From Trinickia terrae (lineage in GTDB: Bacteria > Pseudomonadota > Gammaproteobacteria > Burkholderiales > Burkholderiaceae): a stretch of DNA of 64,000 nucleotides. A program made the translations under genes and the position numbers. The stretch is from assembly GCF_005144415.1 (NCBI RefSeq), contig NZ_SWJE01000008.1, forward strand, positions 310,001 through 374,000, written 5' to 3'. A model generated the notes under the pieces. It saw nothing but the letters and a program-made list of their open reading frames with translations. It had not been told where the DNA came from and searched no databases. Shown piece after piece: positions 50,024-58,926 of this stretch. Numbering within the stretch: the stretch's first letter is position 1; the number at the start of each line of letters is the position of its first letter.

Positions 50024-53000
50024 ATGAAACCGCTCGCCTGCCGCCGTAAATTCGGAGTCAGTTCGTTCGGCCGAGATAGTAGAGTCCCGTCTCAACTTCT
50101 GAGGCGCCTACTCAGCGGCTTTTTGATCGTTGCCTTCGCATCAATTGTGCAGCCTTCGTACTCGCAAACGATTGCGAGCGGTCAGACGATATCGAACCAG
50201 ATTGCGAGCAGCGGAACGACATTCGATGTCTTCGGTACGGCCATTGGCACCACGGTTACCTCAGGCGGCTTTCAGCGAATCGAGGGGAGCGGCGTTGCCA
50301 GCGGCACAATCGTGCTGTCGGGCGGCACTGAGGACGTTTTAGCTGGCGGAACGGCGAATTCCAGCACTGTCAGCGGCGGCACGCAGCACGTAGCGGGCAT
50401 GGTGAGCGCAGGAACCGTGCTGGGCAGCGGCAGCACGTTTGGGCAGCAGGAAATCCAATCGGGCGGCATCGCATTCAACACGACGGTCGGGAGCGGCGGT
50501 GTTCAGACCGTCGATGCGGATGCGTCCGTTTCCAGTACGACGCTTATCAGCGGTGGGCTGCAAAACATCAATAGCGGCGGCACCGCATACGACGCGATCG
50601 TCAGCGCCGGCAGCCAGCAGTCGGTCAATTCAGGCGGTGTGGCCAGTGGAGCGATCGTCAGCAGCGGCGGCGTCCAAGCCGTGTTTTCCGGCGGCATTGC
50701 GAGCGGCACGACGGTTTCCAGCGGTGGCCTGCAGAACGTCAACGGCGGCGGCACGGTCTATGCCACGACAATCGTCGGCACCGGCAACCAGCAATCAGTC
50801 AATTCAGGCGGTGTTGCCAGCGGAACGATCGTCAGCAGCGGCAGTGTCCAGGCCGTGTTTTCCGGTGGCATCGCGAGCGGCACGACCGTTTCCAGCGGTG
50901 GCCTGCAGAACGTCAACAGCGGCGGCACGGTCTATGCCACAACAGTCGTCGGTGGGGGCGGCGCGCAGCAGTCGGTCAACTCAGGCGGTGTTGCCAGTGG
51001 AACGATCGTCAGCAGCGGCGGCGTCCAGGCCGTGTTTTCCGGCGGCATCGCGAGCGTTACGACGGTTACCGGCGGCGGTCTGCAGAACGTCAACAGCGGC
51101 GGCGCAGCCTACGGCGCGACGATCGTCGGCGGGAACGGCGCCGACAGCCAGCAATCGATCAATCCCGGTGGCATTGCCAGTGGGACGACAGTCAGCAGCG
51201 GCGGCATCCAGGTCGTGTTCTCCGGCGCCAGCGCCAGCGGGACGACCGTAGCGGGCGGCTTCCAGAACGTTTCCGGCGGCATTGCATTCAACACAACGGT
51301 GACGGGCGACAGCAACGGCAATCTGGGCCAGCTTGCCGTCAACAGCGGTGTCGCCAGCGGTACGACGGTCGGCAGCGGCGGCGTCGAGACGGTGTTCGCC
51401 GCCGGCTCGGCATTGTCCACGATCGTTTCTTCGGGAGGCCTGCAGAACATTTCGGGCGGCACCGCGCTCGGCGCCACAGTGATGAATGGCGGTACGCAGG
51501 CGGTGCTGTCAGGCGGCATGGCCAGCGGAACGACTGTGAGCAGCGGGGGTATCCAGACGGTAGCGTCCGGAGGCACGGCAAACGCTACGCAGGTGGGTAG
51601 CGGCGGCACGCAAGCCATATCGGCGGGCGGCACTGCCAATGCCACGACCGTCGACGGCGGCGGGGTGCAACAGGTTCTCTCGGGCGCAACGGCCAACGGC
51701 ACGCAGATCAGCAGCGGCGGCATCCAGACGGTCGCTTCCGGCGGCACGGCGGACGGGACGCAGGTCGCCAGCGGCGGCATCCAGACCGTATCCTCGGGCG
51801 CGACGGTCGCCGGCACCCAGGTCGCCAGCGGCGCCAGCCAATCGGTTTATGCGGGCGGCAATGCGAACTCCACCGTCGTGTTCGCCGGCGGGATGCAGTA
51901 CGTGGAATCAAACGCGGTGGTGAGCGGCGTCGTATTGAGCGGCGGCAGCCAGACTGTGCTGCAGAACGGCGTTGCTTCCGCCACCAGCGTGAATGGGGGT
52001 GGCACGCAGGCAATCAACTCGGGCGCCACCGCGGTCGGAACGCTGGTCGGCAGCGGCAGCATACAGACGGTGCTCACGGGGGGCACGGCAAATGCGGCGA
52101 CGCTGTCGGCCGGTGCGACCCAGAACGTGCTCGGCGTCGCCAGCGGGACGATCGTCAATAGCGGCGCCACGCAGCTGATCGGAGCGGGCGGCGTCGCGAG
52201 CGCGACGACTGTCGGCGCTTCCGGCCAACTCTTCGTGTCGAGTGGCGGCGTAGCGATCAACGTCGCGGTCAATGCGAACGGCGCCGCGCAAATTGCCGGC
52301 ACGGCGAGCACGCTGACGATCGCATCGAATGGCGCAGCGCGCGTCGGCACCGGCGGCACGACCGGCACGCTTGCCGGCAACGTCCTGAACAACGGCTCGC
52401 TGACGTTCGACCGCTCCGACAATGTCACCTACGCGGGCACGATCTCCGGGAGCGGCGCGCTGACCCAGGCCGGCGCGGGAACGCTGACGCTGACCGGCAA
52501 CAGCAGCGCGTTCAGCGGCACGACGCACGTGTCCGCGGGCACGCTCGAAGTCGGCGACATCAGCAACTCGCAGGCGGTTCTGGGCGGCGACGTCGCCGTG
52601 GACCTGAGCGGCACGCTGCGCGGTCACGGCACGGTGTCGGGAAACGTGAGCAACAGCGGGACGGTGGCGCCGGGCGGGACGATCGGCACGCTGACCGTGA
52701 ACGGGAACTACGTGCAAGCGAGTGCCGCGAGGCTTTCGATCGAAGTGAGTCCGGCGGCGGCCTCGCAACTGAAGATGAACGGCAGCGCGGCGCTGAACGG
52801 CGTGCTGGCGATTACCTACGACCCCGGCACGTACACGGCAAAGTCGTACACGCTGGTGTCGGCCGTGCGCGGGGTGAGCGGCACGTTCAGCGGCATCACG
52901 AGCACCGGAACCACGAACCTCGGCGCGTTGACGGCTTCGATTGTCTACGGTGCCAACACAGTCGGTCTCGTGCTCGCCGACGCGGCGGCGTCCACTTCCT

Positions 53001-53947
53001 CGACTGTCGTCGCACCGACCGGCACCGGCATCTACACGGCGGTAGGCACCACCGCCGTGCTCGGCGCGCAGGCGCTGGGCGCGGCGCTGCTCGAGCGCAT
53101 GGGCCGGCTGTCGCCGATGGCCACGGCGGCGACCCCGGCCGGCTGGGCGATCGCCGACGGCAGCCACACGGTGATCGGCGGCTCGAACGGCGCGGAGGGT
53201 TTTCAGGCTGCGCGCTACCGATTCCTTGCGGGCGTGGAGCAGAAGGTCGGCGACTATACGCTGGGCATCGCCGGCGGCTACGATCATGCGGACATCGACG
53301 AACAGGAAACGGGCAGTTCGGGGACGGCGGATACGCTGCGCGCAGCGCTCTATGGCGCACGCGGCATCGGCCCGGTGAATCTTGCGGCGACTATCGGTGC
53401 AGGCCTCGATTTCCTGTCGCAGAAACGTCCGTTCGGCGCGGCGGCCGCGGCGCGAGGCGACCACATGGGACAGGAGTTCAACATCGGCGGCCAGGCCAGT
53501 TTGCCGCTCGAGCTCGGCAGCGTGACGATCACGCCGCGCATAGGACTGCGCTATGCCTACTTCCATGGGAACGCGTTCGGCGAAAGCGGCGCGGGCGGAC
53601 AGGACCTGAACGTCGGAGGGGACCATGTGGGCAGCCTGCAGCCTTACGCGGAAGTGACATTCGAGCGCGCGTTCGGCGATGCGCTGAAGCCTGTGAACGT
53701 GGAGTTGAGGCTGGGCTATGCGCACGAACTGCTTGCCGCCAACCGGGCGGTCGGCGCGGTGTCGCAGGACGGCACGCCGTTCACGGCTTCCGGCGCAACG
53801 CTACCGCGCGGGTATTTGACAGCGGGCGCAAGCGTGACGATGCACCCGAAGAAGAACATTGATGTTTCGCTTGGCTATGACGTGCTCGTCAATACGACGC
53901 ATGTGTCGGCCGAGGACGGCAGTCTGCGGGTGAGCTATCGGTTTTGA
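50024..53947 (+). CDS. AIDA-type autotransporter adhesin (type Va)
   Basis: A 1307-aa autotransporter. An extended basic N-terminus and hydrophobic signal (LLSGFLIVAFASIVQPSYSQ) are followed by a passenger of ~18-20-residue AIDA repeats (GGxASGTxVSSGGxQxV). Next comes a PATR/autochaperone stretch (GALTQAGAGTLTLTGNSSAF). The last ~280 residues form a 12-strand barrel ending LRVSYRF. The passenger is a beta-helix exposed on the cell surface, likely for adhesion or autoaggregation. The ATG at 50024 has no strong Shine-Dalgarno; a TTG at 49865 is the alternative. Strong codon regularity reflects the DNA repeats. Confidence 0.88.
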   Translation: MKPLACRRKFGVSSFGRDSRVPSQLLRRLLSGFLIVAFASIVQPSYSQTIASGQTISNQIASSGTTFDVFGTAIGTTVTSGGFQRIEGSGVASGTIVLSGGTEDVLAGGTANSSTVSGGTQHVAGMVSAGTVLGSGSTFGQQEIQSGGIAFNTTVGSGGVQTVDADASVSSTTLISGGLQNINSGGTAYDAIVSAGSQQSVNSGGVASGAIVSSGGVQAVFSGGIASGTTVSSGGLQNVNGGGTVYATTIVGTGNQQSVNSGGVASGTIVSSGSVQAVFSGGIASGTTVSSGGLQNVNSGGTVYATTVVGGGGAQQSVNSGGVASGTIVSSGGVQAVFSGGIASVTTVTGGGLQNVNSGGAAYGATIVGGNGADSQQSINPGGIASGTTVSSGGIQVVFSGASASGTTVAGGFQNVSGGIAFNTTVTGDSNGNLGQLAVNSGVASGTTVGSGGVETVFAAGSALSTIVSSGGLQNISGGTALGATVMNGGTQAVLSGGMASGTTVSSGGIQTVASGGTANATQVGSGGTQAISAGGTANATTVDGGGVQQVLSGATANGTQISSGGIQTVASGGTADGTQVASGGIQTVSSGATVAGTQVASGASQSVYAGGNANSTVVFAGGMQYVESNAVVSGVVLSGGSQTVLQNGVASATSVNGGGTQAINSGATAVGTLVGSGSIQTVLTGGTANAATLSAGATQNVLGVASGTIVNSGATQLIGAGGVASATTVGASGQLFVSSGGVAINVAVNANGAAQIAGTASTLTIASNGAARVGTGGTTGTLAGNVLNNGSLTFDRSDNVTYAGTISGSGALTQAGAGTLTLTGNSSAFSGTTHVSAGTLEVGDISNSQAVLGGDVAVDLSGTLRGHGTVSGNVSNSGTVAPGGTIGTLTVNGNYVQASAARLSIEVSPAAASQLKMNGSAALNGVLAITYDPGTYTAKSYTLVSAVRGVSGTFSGITSTGTTNLGALTASIVYGANTVGLVLADAAASTSSTVVAPTGTGIYTAVGTTAVLGAQALGAALLERMGRLSPMATAATPAGWAIADGSHTVIGGSNGAEGFQAARYRFLAGVEQKVGDYTLGIAGGYDHADIDEQETGSSGTADTLRAALYGARGIGPVNLAATIGAGLDFLSQKRPFGAAAAARGDHMGQEFNIGGQASLPLELGSVTITPRIGLRYAYFHGNAFGESGAGGQDLNVGGDHVGSLQPYAEVTFERAFGDALKPVNVELRLGYAHELLAANRAVGAVSQDGTPFTASGATLPRGYLTAGASVTMHPKKNIDVSLGYDVLVNTTHVSAEDGSLRVSYRF
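50631..51165 (+). repeat. Long tandem repeats in autotransporter passenger (174/177/183 nt)
   Basis: Near-identical long units begin CAGGCGGTGT at 50631, 50805 and 50982. A fourth, diverged unit begins near 51165, giving periods of 174, 177 and about 183 nt (58-61 codons). Each unit holds three shorter AIDA repeats. Such repeats allow length change by recombination. Confidence 0.85.
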
Positions 53948-54033
53948 GGTGCGGCAGAAGCGCTGGCGGACGGCGCCGTGGGGCTGTCACGTTAGCGGGA
54001 AAACGCAACGATAGGTGCAAGGTGAGCGGTCGC

Positions 54034-54240
54034 TCAGAAGGAGGGAGACGGATTTTGAGTGACTTCGGTGAGACGCCGCCGCGCAGCAAATAGTGCGTCA
54101 AGTTGTTGGCGATAGAGTAAAGCGTGTAGCCGATGTTGCTTGATAGCGAAGTGTTGTCGGATCGGACCAAAGCTCGGCAGGAACGCCTGCATGCGCTCAG
54201 GAAGGCGGAAGGCGCGCATCCGGCGTTCTAGGCGCCTATC
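54034..54240 (-). pseudogene. IS6-family transposase C-terminal remnant
   Basis: The minus strand encodes ERRMRAFRLPERMQAFLPSF, then GPIRQHFAIKQHRLHALLYR and ending before 54034. This matches the C-terminal end of IS6/IS26-type DDE transposases (ER-x-M-x-x-F...AQ-x-FL...F..RH.L....YR). The catalytic core and both IS ends are absent. It lies in the 450-nt gap between the autotransporter and the ATPase gene; the remaining sequence of that gap shows nothing recognisable. Confidence 0.7.
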
Positions 54241-54397
54241 GGCAATGAGCGAGCTCTTCAAGAATATGCCGTAGATGTACGCAGCGAACACTACCCAGGG
54301 CTTGGGAAGAACAAGGAGCGGCAGATATGCCATCATGCGGCTCTTATGCACCAGATCTTGATTGAAAAACTTTGACTAGAGCCAGACGTTTGACGCA

Positions 54398-55840
54398 ATG
54401 CCGATCATCCGAGAACTCCAATTCACGAGCGGGCCGTTCGAGAGCCCGCTCTTTATAAGCAACCCTCCAGAAGGGCATTCCGGGACCTGGACGAGCGTAT
54501 TTATCGGTGTCAACGGAAGTGGTAAGAGCTTGCTGCTCCGGGGGCTCGTGGAATTCGCTCTTGGCGAAGACAAGATTCTATATAAGGGGCGTGCCCCTCT
54601 AATTTTACAAGGTTCCGTGAGTGGGTTCTCGAAGGTAATTGCGCTATCAGGTACCCCGCTGGATAGGTTTCCTCGCGGTGGTGTTCCGGGGTTCGCACGC
54701 AAAAAGCCTACGCGTTATGATTTGGCACCTTATGTCTACCTGGGTCAACGTTCTCCCAATGGCGTGGTCGGTGCGGGGCAGAGTGAGAGAATTCTTGCGG
54801 CGCTAATGCTAAGGCATGCAAGGGAGTTAAATGACCGAAGTGAGCAGCTTGGTGCCGCATTTGATCGACTAGGATTAGCGCAATGCGTCGGATATCGACT
54901 TATTCGTCCAGCAACGCTGAATGTGAGAGGTCTCAGGAATCACCCAATCTCGGAGTCGGCGCTTACGAAAAAGCTGGAGCAACTTCGGGCTGCACTCCCG
55001 GAGTTGCCCTACAGTCCTCTGCCCTTTGAGGGTGAAGAACAAGAGGTAAGAGCATTTGTCGAGTGGGCTTCAGGAGATGGCCTGCCTAAGCTATGTAAGG
55101 CGCTAAGCGAGATAAGCGAGAGGCACATTGCTTTTTCACTCGCGCCTGACAAGCACAATCCGAAAGCACTTTCCACGATCACAGAATGGCGCTGTGTGCT
55201 TGCGCTCGGGTTAGCCGAATTGTCGGGGATAAGCTTTCAGTCCGACGATGATACATGGATCGCCGGGGGCGATCTAAGTTCAGGCCAATGGAACTGGCTT
55301 ACGAGTGTTGCCGGGGTTGCACTTGAGGCAGAGGATAATAGCCTGATACTCGTTGATGAGCCTGAGAACAGTCTGCACCCTGAGTGGCAACGCGAATTTA
55401 TTCAATCGCTTGGAGCTGCCTTGAAGGGGAGGCGTTCCTGTCATATTGTGCTTGCCACACATTCTCCCTTGATTGCGTCGGGAATTGGTGAAATGGAGGG
55501 AAGTGTCGCACTAATGTCGAGGAGGGACCAAAGCTCCGAGCGTGGCGCGATAATGTTTGCTAAACAAGTTCAGCAGACATTCGGCTGGAGTGCGTCTGAT
55601 GTCTATGAATTCTACTTTGGGCTTCTGTCAACGAGGGCGCCAGGCTTTTCGGCCCGAGCTGACCAAGCTTTGGGCTTGGTTCGAGAGGGGATCGCAGGCA
55701 ACGCGCAGCAACTGGAGGCATTGGTCCGGGTTCTGAAGGCGGATGTTGCAACCTTCCCACCGCATGACCCTATGCGCAGTGTCGTCGATGCCATCGAGGA
55801 CGTGCTTCCAGGGAGATCTGAGACGAAGTCGGAGGACTGA
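54398..55840 (+). CDS. ptuA: AAA/ABC-type ATPase, PtuA-like (Septu defence system)
   Basis: A 480-aa P-loop ATPase of the AAA_15/AAA_21 (OLD/SMC-like) kind. Walker A is GVNGSGKS (residues ~37-44). The signature is GDLSSGQWNWLT, Walker B is LILVDEPENSLHPEW, and the H-loop is LATHSPLIAS. A long middle segment separates Walker A from the signature. The stop overlaps the ATG of an HNH nuclease gene, as in PtuA-PtuB. Codon use is noticeably more AT-rich than neighbours, and an IS remnant lies just upstream. Both suggest horizontal transfer. Confidence 0.82.
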   Translation: MPIIRELQFTSGPFESPLFISNPPEGHSGTWTSVFIGVNGSGKSLLLRGLVEFALGEDKILYKGRAPLILQGSVSGFSKVIALSGTPLDRFPRGGVPGFARKKPTRYDLAPYVYLGQRSPNGVVGAGQSERILAALMLRHARELNDRSEQLGAAFDRLGLAQCVGYRLIRPATLNVRGLRNHPISESALTKKLEQLRAALPELPYSPLPFEGEEQEVRAFVEWASGDGLPKLCKALSEISERHIAFSLAPDKHNPKALSTITEWRCVLALGLAELSGISFQSDDDTWIAGGDLSSGQWNWLTSVAGVALEAEDNSLILVDEPENSLHPEWQREFIQSLGAALKGRRSCHIVLATHSPLIASGIGEMEGSVALMSRRDQSSERGAIMFAKQVQQTFGWSASDVYEFYFGLLSTRAPGFSARADQALGLVREGIAGNAQQLEALVRVLKADVATFPPHDPMRSVVDAIEDVLPGRSETKSED

Positions 55841-56787
55841 TGGTTGATAGAATTTTATGTGAGCAAATTCCGGAAACATCGATTCCCTACAACGTTCGCC
55901 AAGCGCTCGCGCAAATTAACGAAGAGATTTGGAACGTCTCGATTCAAGCGGTTGTCGACCTTCGCTCTCACCTCCTGCTGGCGCAAAAATATCGATGTGC
56001 GTATTGCCAAGTGACCATCGCTGGCGATCAAGGTGGACTTCGAGAGCTCGACCATGTTCTACCGAAAGAAATGTCAGGTTACTGCGACTCTCGGAAAAGT
56101 GTTAGCTGCGTATTCAAGAATCGTAGACACACCGTGGGATATTGGGACTTCGCATATGAGTGGAGAAACTTGGTTGTTACCTGCAAACAGTGCAACACTA
56201 ACAAGGGGAGTTTTGATCCGTTGCTGATCAGGCCTTTCTGGAGCTCCACCTATCCGGCTAACAAGGATGAGTTTCTCTGGGTGCATCCGTACTTTCATAA
56301 GTACTCGGACCACGTTCGCATTACTCGGAAGTGGCTCTATGAGGCACGTAGTTTCGAAGGAAAAGCGCTCATTAAGGTATGTAAGCTGGACAACTCGGAA
56401 GTCCTCGCACGGAGGAAGCTAATTGGCGCTTATGCTGAACAAACAAAAACAATGCTAGCCTTCTTGAACCTCGTTTCCGCACGACATACCGAGCTAAGTC
56501 CGGGTGATTGCGCTCGAGTGCTGATGGAAAAGCACGGCTTGCAGGAGGACATGGCGACAAAATTGATCGACGTATGGTTTGCCCATGGCGCGGAGATCAG
56601 TAGCGAATCCTTCGCACGGGCTTTGGCGTTGACGCAGCAGGTGGAGGCTTCAGCAAGTGGGGCTGTCGTCAATGGTACGTCCGGCCTTGCTCGCCCACTG
56701 GCTGATCTAGTGCCGCATTCTGGCCTTCCAGTGCTGTCACACTCAGTATCGCCTCCAGCTCTTCCCGCACCTCCAAAGTCGGTTTGA
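55840..56787 (+). CDS. ptuB: HNH endonuclease, PtuB-like (Septu defence system)
   Basis: A 315-aa protein with an HNH nuclease domain at about residues 45-125. It has CAYCQVTIAG (zinc Cys pair), ELDHVLPKEM (catalytic His), the YWDFAYEWRNLVVTCKQCN stretch and a second Cys pair in CKQCNTNKG. The Y-x-x-x-Y/W-x-N-L-x-x-x-C-x-x-CN layout matches the nuclease partner of PtuA-type ATPases. The C-terminal ~110 residues are helical, then Pro/Ala-rich. It starts in a TGATG overlap with the ATPase gene. Lower GC like its partner. Probably cleaves phage or host nucleic acid when released by the ATPase. Confidence 0.82.
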   Translation: MVDRILCEQIPETSIPYNVRQALAQINEEIWNVSIQAVVDLRSHLLLAQKYRCAYCQVTIAGDQGGLRELDHVLPKEMSGYCDSRKSVSCVFKNRRHTVGYWDFAYEWRNLVVTCKQCNTNKGSFDPLLIRPFWSSTYPANKDEFLWVHPYFHKYSDHVRITRKWLYEARSFEGKALIKVCKLDNSEVLARRKLIGAYAEQTKTMLAFLNLVSARHTELSPGDCARVLMEKHGLQEDMATKLIDVWFAHGAEISSESFARALALTQQVEASASGAVVNGTSGLARPLADLVPHSGLPVLSHSVSPPALPAPPKSV

Positions 56788-56863
56788 CGCAAACCAGTGT
56801 CGTTAGCGCCTACGGGCGTTGTGAATAACGCGTAGAGAGATTGCGCAGAACGAGGCGTTTCGC

Positions 56864-57499
56864 TTAAATCACATCCCCCGGCCGCTCCGCATCGCTGTCG
56901 ACGCAGCACACGAGCACTTCGGCGTCCTCATCCCCGACGCTCAGATAGACATGCCCAACGGCGCTATCGAAATAGAGGCTATCGCCCGGCTTCAGCGTAA
57001 ACGCGCTGCCGTTCTCAAACCGCAGTTCCAGCATGCCGGCCAGCAAAAACACAAACTCCTCTCCTCCATGCCGGATGTAATCAGGAAAATCCGCTAACGA
57101 CCGAGCCCGCACATGCGCACGCATCGGCACCATCCTCTTGCCGGTCAGATCGTTGGCGAGCATCCCGTACTCATAATTCGGCGTGTCATAAATCATCTGC
57201 TTGCCGGAGGCCGTAAACGACGGCGTAGTCGGCCCCGCCGCCGCCTTCTTTTCCCTTCCAAAAATCGCATCGAAGTCGAGCCTGAGCGCATGCGCAAGCG
57301 CGGCGAACTTGTCGTAAGTCAGCGCGATATCTCCCCGCTCGGCCTTGGAGATCGTCGACACCGCGATCCCCGATTGCTCGGACAACTGCATGAGCGTGAG
57401 CCCGCGCGCCTTACGCGCATCGCGAATGCGCGCGCCGACGGTCTTGTGATCGATCTGAAGCGGTGCGCCGGGGGGAGGGGCGCTAGTCGTCTTTGCCAT
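56864..57499 (-). CDS. XRE-family regulator with C-terminal cupin domain
   Basis: A 211-aa regulator. The helix-turn-helix (residues ~25-75) includes LTLMQLSEQSGIAVSTISKA and YDKFAALAHALRLDF. A C-terminal cupin effector domain (residues ~125-200) includes GGEEFVFLLAGMLELRFENG and LKPGDSLYFDSAVGHVYLS. The start at 57497-57499 is preferred over an upstream ATG in the operator region. It is divergent from the MFS/amidase/oxidase operon and probably represses it, sensing an amino-acid- or amine-like ligand. Confidence 0.88.
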   Translation of the reverse strand: MAKTTSAPPPGAPLQIDHKTVGARIRDARKARGLTLMQLSEQSGIAVSTISKAERGDIALTYDKFAALAHALRLDFDAIFGREKKAAAGPTTPSFTASGKQMIYDTPNYEYGMLANDLTGKRMVPMRAHVRARSLADFPDYIRHGGEEFVFLLAGMLELRFENGSAFTLKPGDSLYFDSAVGHVYLSVGDEDAEVLVCCVDSDAERPGDVI

Positions 57500-57527
57500 G
57501 ACAAGCCAAATCAAAGGGCGGGTTTTA

Positions 57528-57558
57528 TCGTATACGAGAATTATTTTTTTCTCATATA
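57528..57558. promoter_or_regulatory. Operator candidates between XRE-cupin regulator and transporter operon
   Basis: TCGTATACGA (57528-57537) is a perfect palindrome. TATACGAGAA-N8-TTCTCATATA (57531-57558) is a second, one-mismatch inverted repeat overlapping it. They lie 43-73 nt upstream of the MFS gene, in AT-rich DNA. Likely XRE-regulator binding sites. Confidence 0.55.
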
Positions 57559-57600
57559 TGATAACTCGCACCGATCGTCACCCATCGTGGAGTCGTCCCC

Positions 57601-58890
57601 ATGTCAACTCTCGCATTCGATAAGGCAGGCCTCTCCAAGACGCAAGTCATCGCCGCGACGACGATCGGCACCGCGCTCGAGTTCTACGACTTCACCATCT
57701 ACAGCTTCTTCGCCATCCAGATCGGGCAGCTGTTCTTCCCGGCCGCGTCGCCGGTCAACCAGTTCCTGCTGTCGATCGGCGTGTTCGGCGTCGGCTTCGT
57801 CGTGCGGCCGCTCGGCGGCATCGTGATCGGCGCCTACGCGGATCGCGCGGGGCGCAAGAAGGCGATGGTGCTGACCATCATGCTGATGGCGCTCAGCTGT
57901 GCGCTGATCGCCGGCGCGCCGACCTACGCCGTGGCCGGCATGGCGGCGCCGTTCATCGTGTTGGCCGCCCGGCTGCTGCAAGGCTTCGCCGCCGGCGGCG
58001 AGTTCGGGCCCGGCACCACGCTGCTCGTCGAATATGCGTCCGACTCCACGCGCGCCTTCTTCGCAAGCTGGAACTTCGCGGCGACGGCCCTCGGGCTCGC
58101 GCTCGGCGCGGCGGTCGCCACGCTCGTCGACGCCACGCTCTCGAAAGAAGCCGTGCTCGCCTGGGGCTGGCGCTTGCCGTTCCTGCTCGGCATCGTGGCC
58201 GCGCCGGTCGGCATGCTGATCCGGCGGCGTCTCGAAGAGACGCTGACCACGGCGTCGCCGGGCGTCGCGCGGCATCGCGGCGGCGCGCTGCGCGAAGCTC
58301 TCACCACGCATCTCAAGCTGACGGTCCTCGGCACGTTCGCCGAGCTCGGCGGCTCGGTCTCGGTCTACATCACCGCGTTCTTCCTGCCGAGCTACGCGGT
58401 GCGCGCGCTGCATCTGTCGTCGACGGCGGCGGTGGCCTCGGGCGTGGTCAGCTCGCTCGTGCTGTTCGTCGCCGCGCCCGTCGCCGGCCGTCTCGCCGAT
58501 CGCTTCAGCCGCAAGCGCGTGCTCGTCGTCTCGCGTGTGATCCTGCTGGTGTCGGTCTATCCGGCGTTTGCCTTGTTGAGCGCGCAGCCGTCGATGTTCA
58601 TGCTCTGCGCGGTCTCGTCGTTCCTTGCGCTGTTCGTGTCGGGGCAGATCGTGCCGGTGCTCGTGATGATCCCCGAGCTGTTCCCGAAGCACGTGCGCGC
58701 GACCGGCATCGCGCTAACCTATGTCGTGAGCGCATCGTTCTTCGGCGGCTTCTCGCCGTTCGTCGCGAGCTGGCTCGTGGCGCGCACCGGCAATCCGCTC
58801 GCGCCGGCCTGGTATGTCGCCGCAGCCTGCGCCGTGTCGCTCGTGCCGGTGATCTGGCTGCGCGACCGCACGGGCGAAGCGCTCGCGTGA
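57601..58890 (+). CDS. MFS transporter, metabolite:H+ symporter (MHS) type
   Basis: A 429-aa 12-helix carrier. The MHS-type start is AATTIGTALEFYDFTIYSFF, followed by RPLGGIVIGAYADRAGRKKA (loop 2-3) and LLQGFAAGGEFGPGTT (helix 4-5). It belongs to the group with shikimate, proline/betaine and citrate symporters. It is first in an operon with an amidase and an FAD oxidoreductase and probably imports their substrate. Confidence 0.9.
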   Translation: MSTLAFDKAGLSKTQVIAATTIGTALEFYDFTIYSFFAIQIGQLFFPAASPVNQFLLSIGVFGVGFVVRPLGGIVIGAYADRAGRKKAMVLTIMLMALSCALIAGAPTYAVAGMAAPFIVLAARLLQGFAAGGEFGPGTTLLVEYASDSTRAFFASWNFAATALGLALGAAVATLVDATLSKEAVLAWGWRLPFLLGIVAAPVGMLIRRRLEETLTTASPGVARHRGGALREALTTHLKLTVLGTFAELGGSVSVYITAFFLPSYAVRALHLSSTAAVASGVVSSLVLFVAAPVAGRLADRFSRKRVLVVSRVILLVSVYPAFALLSAQPSMFMLCAVSSFLALFVSGQIVPVLVMIPELFPKHVRATGIALTYVVSASFFGGFSPFVASWLVARTGNPLAPAWYVAAACAVSLVPVIWLRDRTGEALA

Positions 58891-58926
58891 ACCGGACGAA
58901 ACCCTTTCGACTACAGGACCTCATTT

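Noticed and set aside
50631-51165. Regular repeats that might suggest a CRISPR array
   Set aside because: Repeat units are inside a single long reading frame encoding AIDA motifs, without unique spacers of constant size.
54398-56787. Gabija or retron system instead of Septu
   Set aside because: No TOPRIM or UvrD-like helicase domain is visible and no reverse transcriptase or msr/msd-like gene is adjacent; only ATPase plus HNH.
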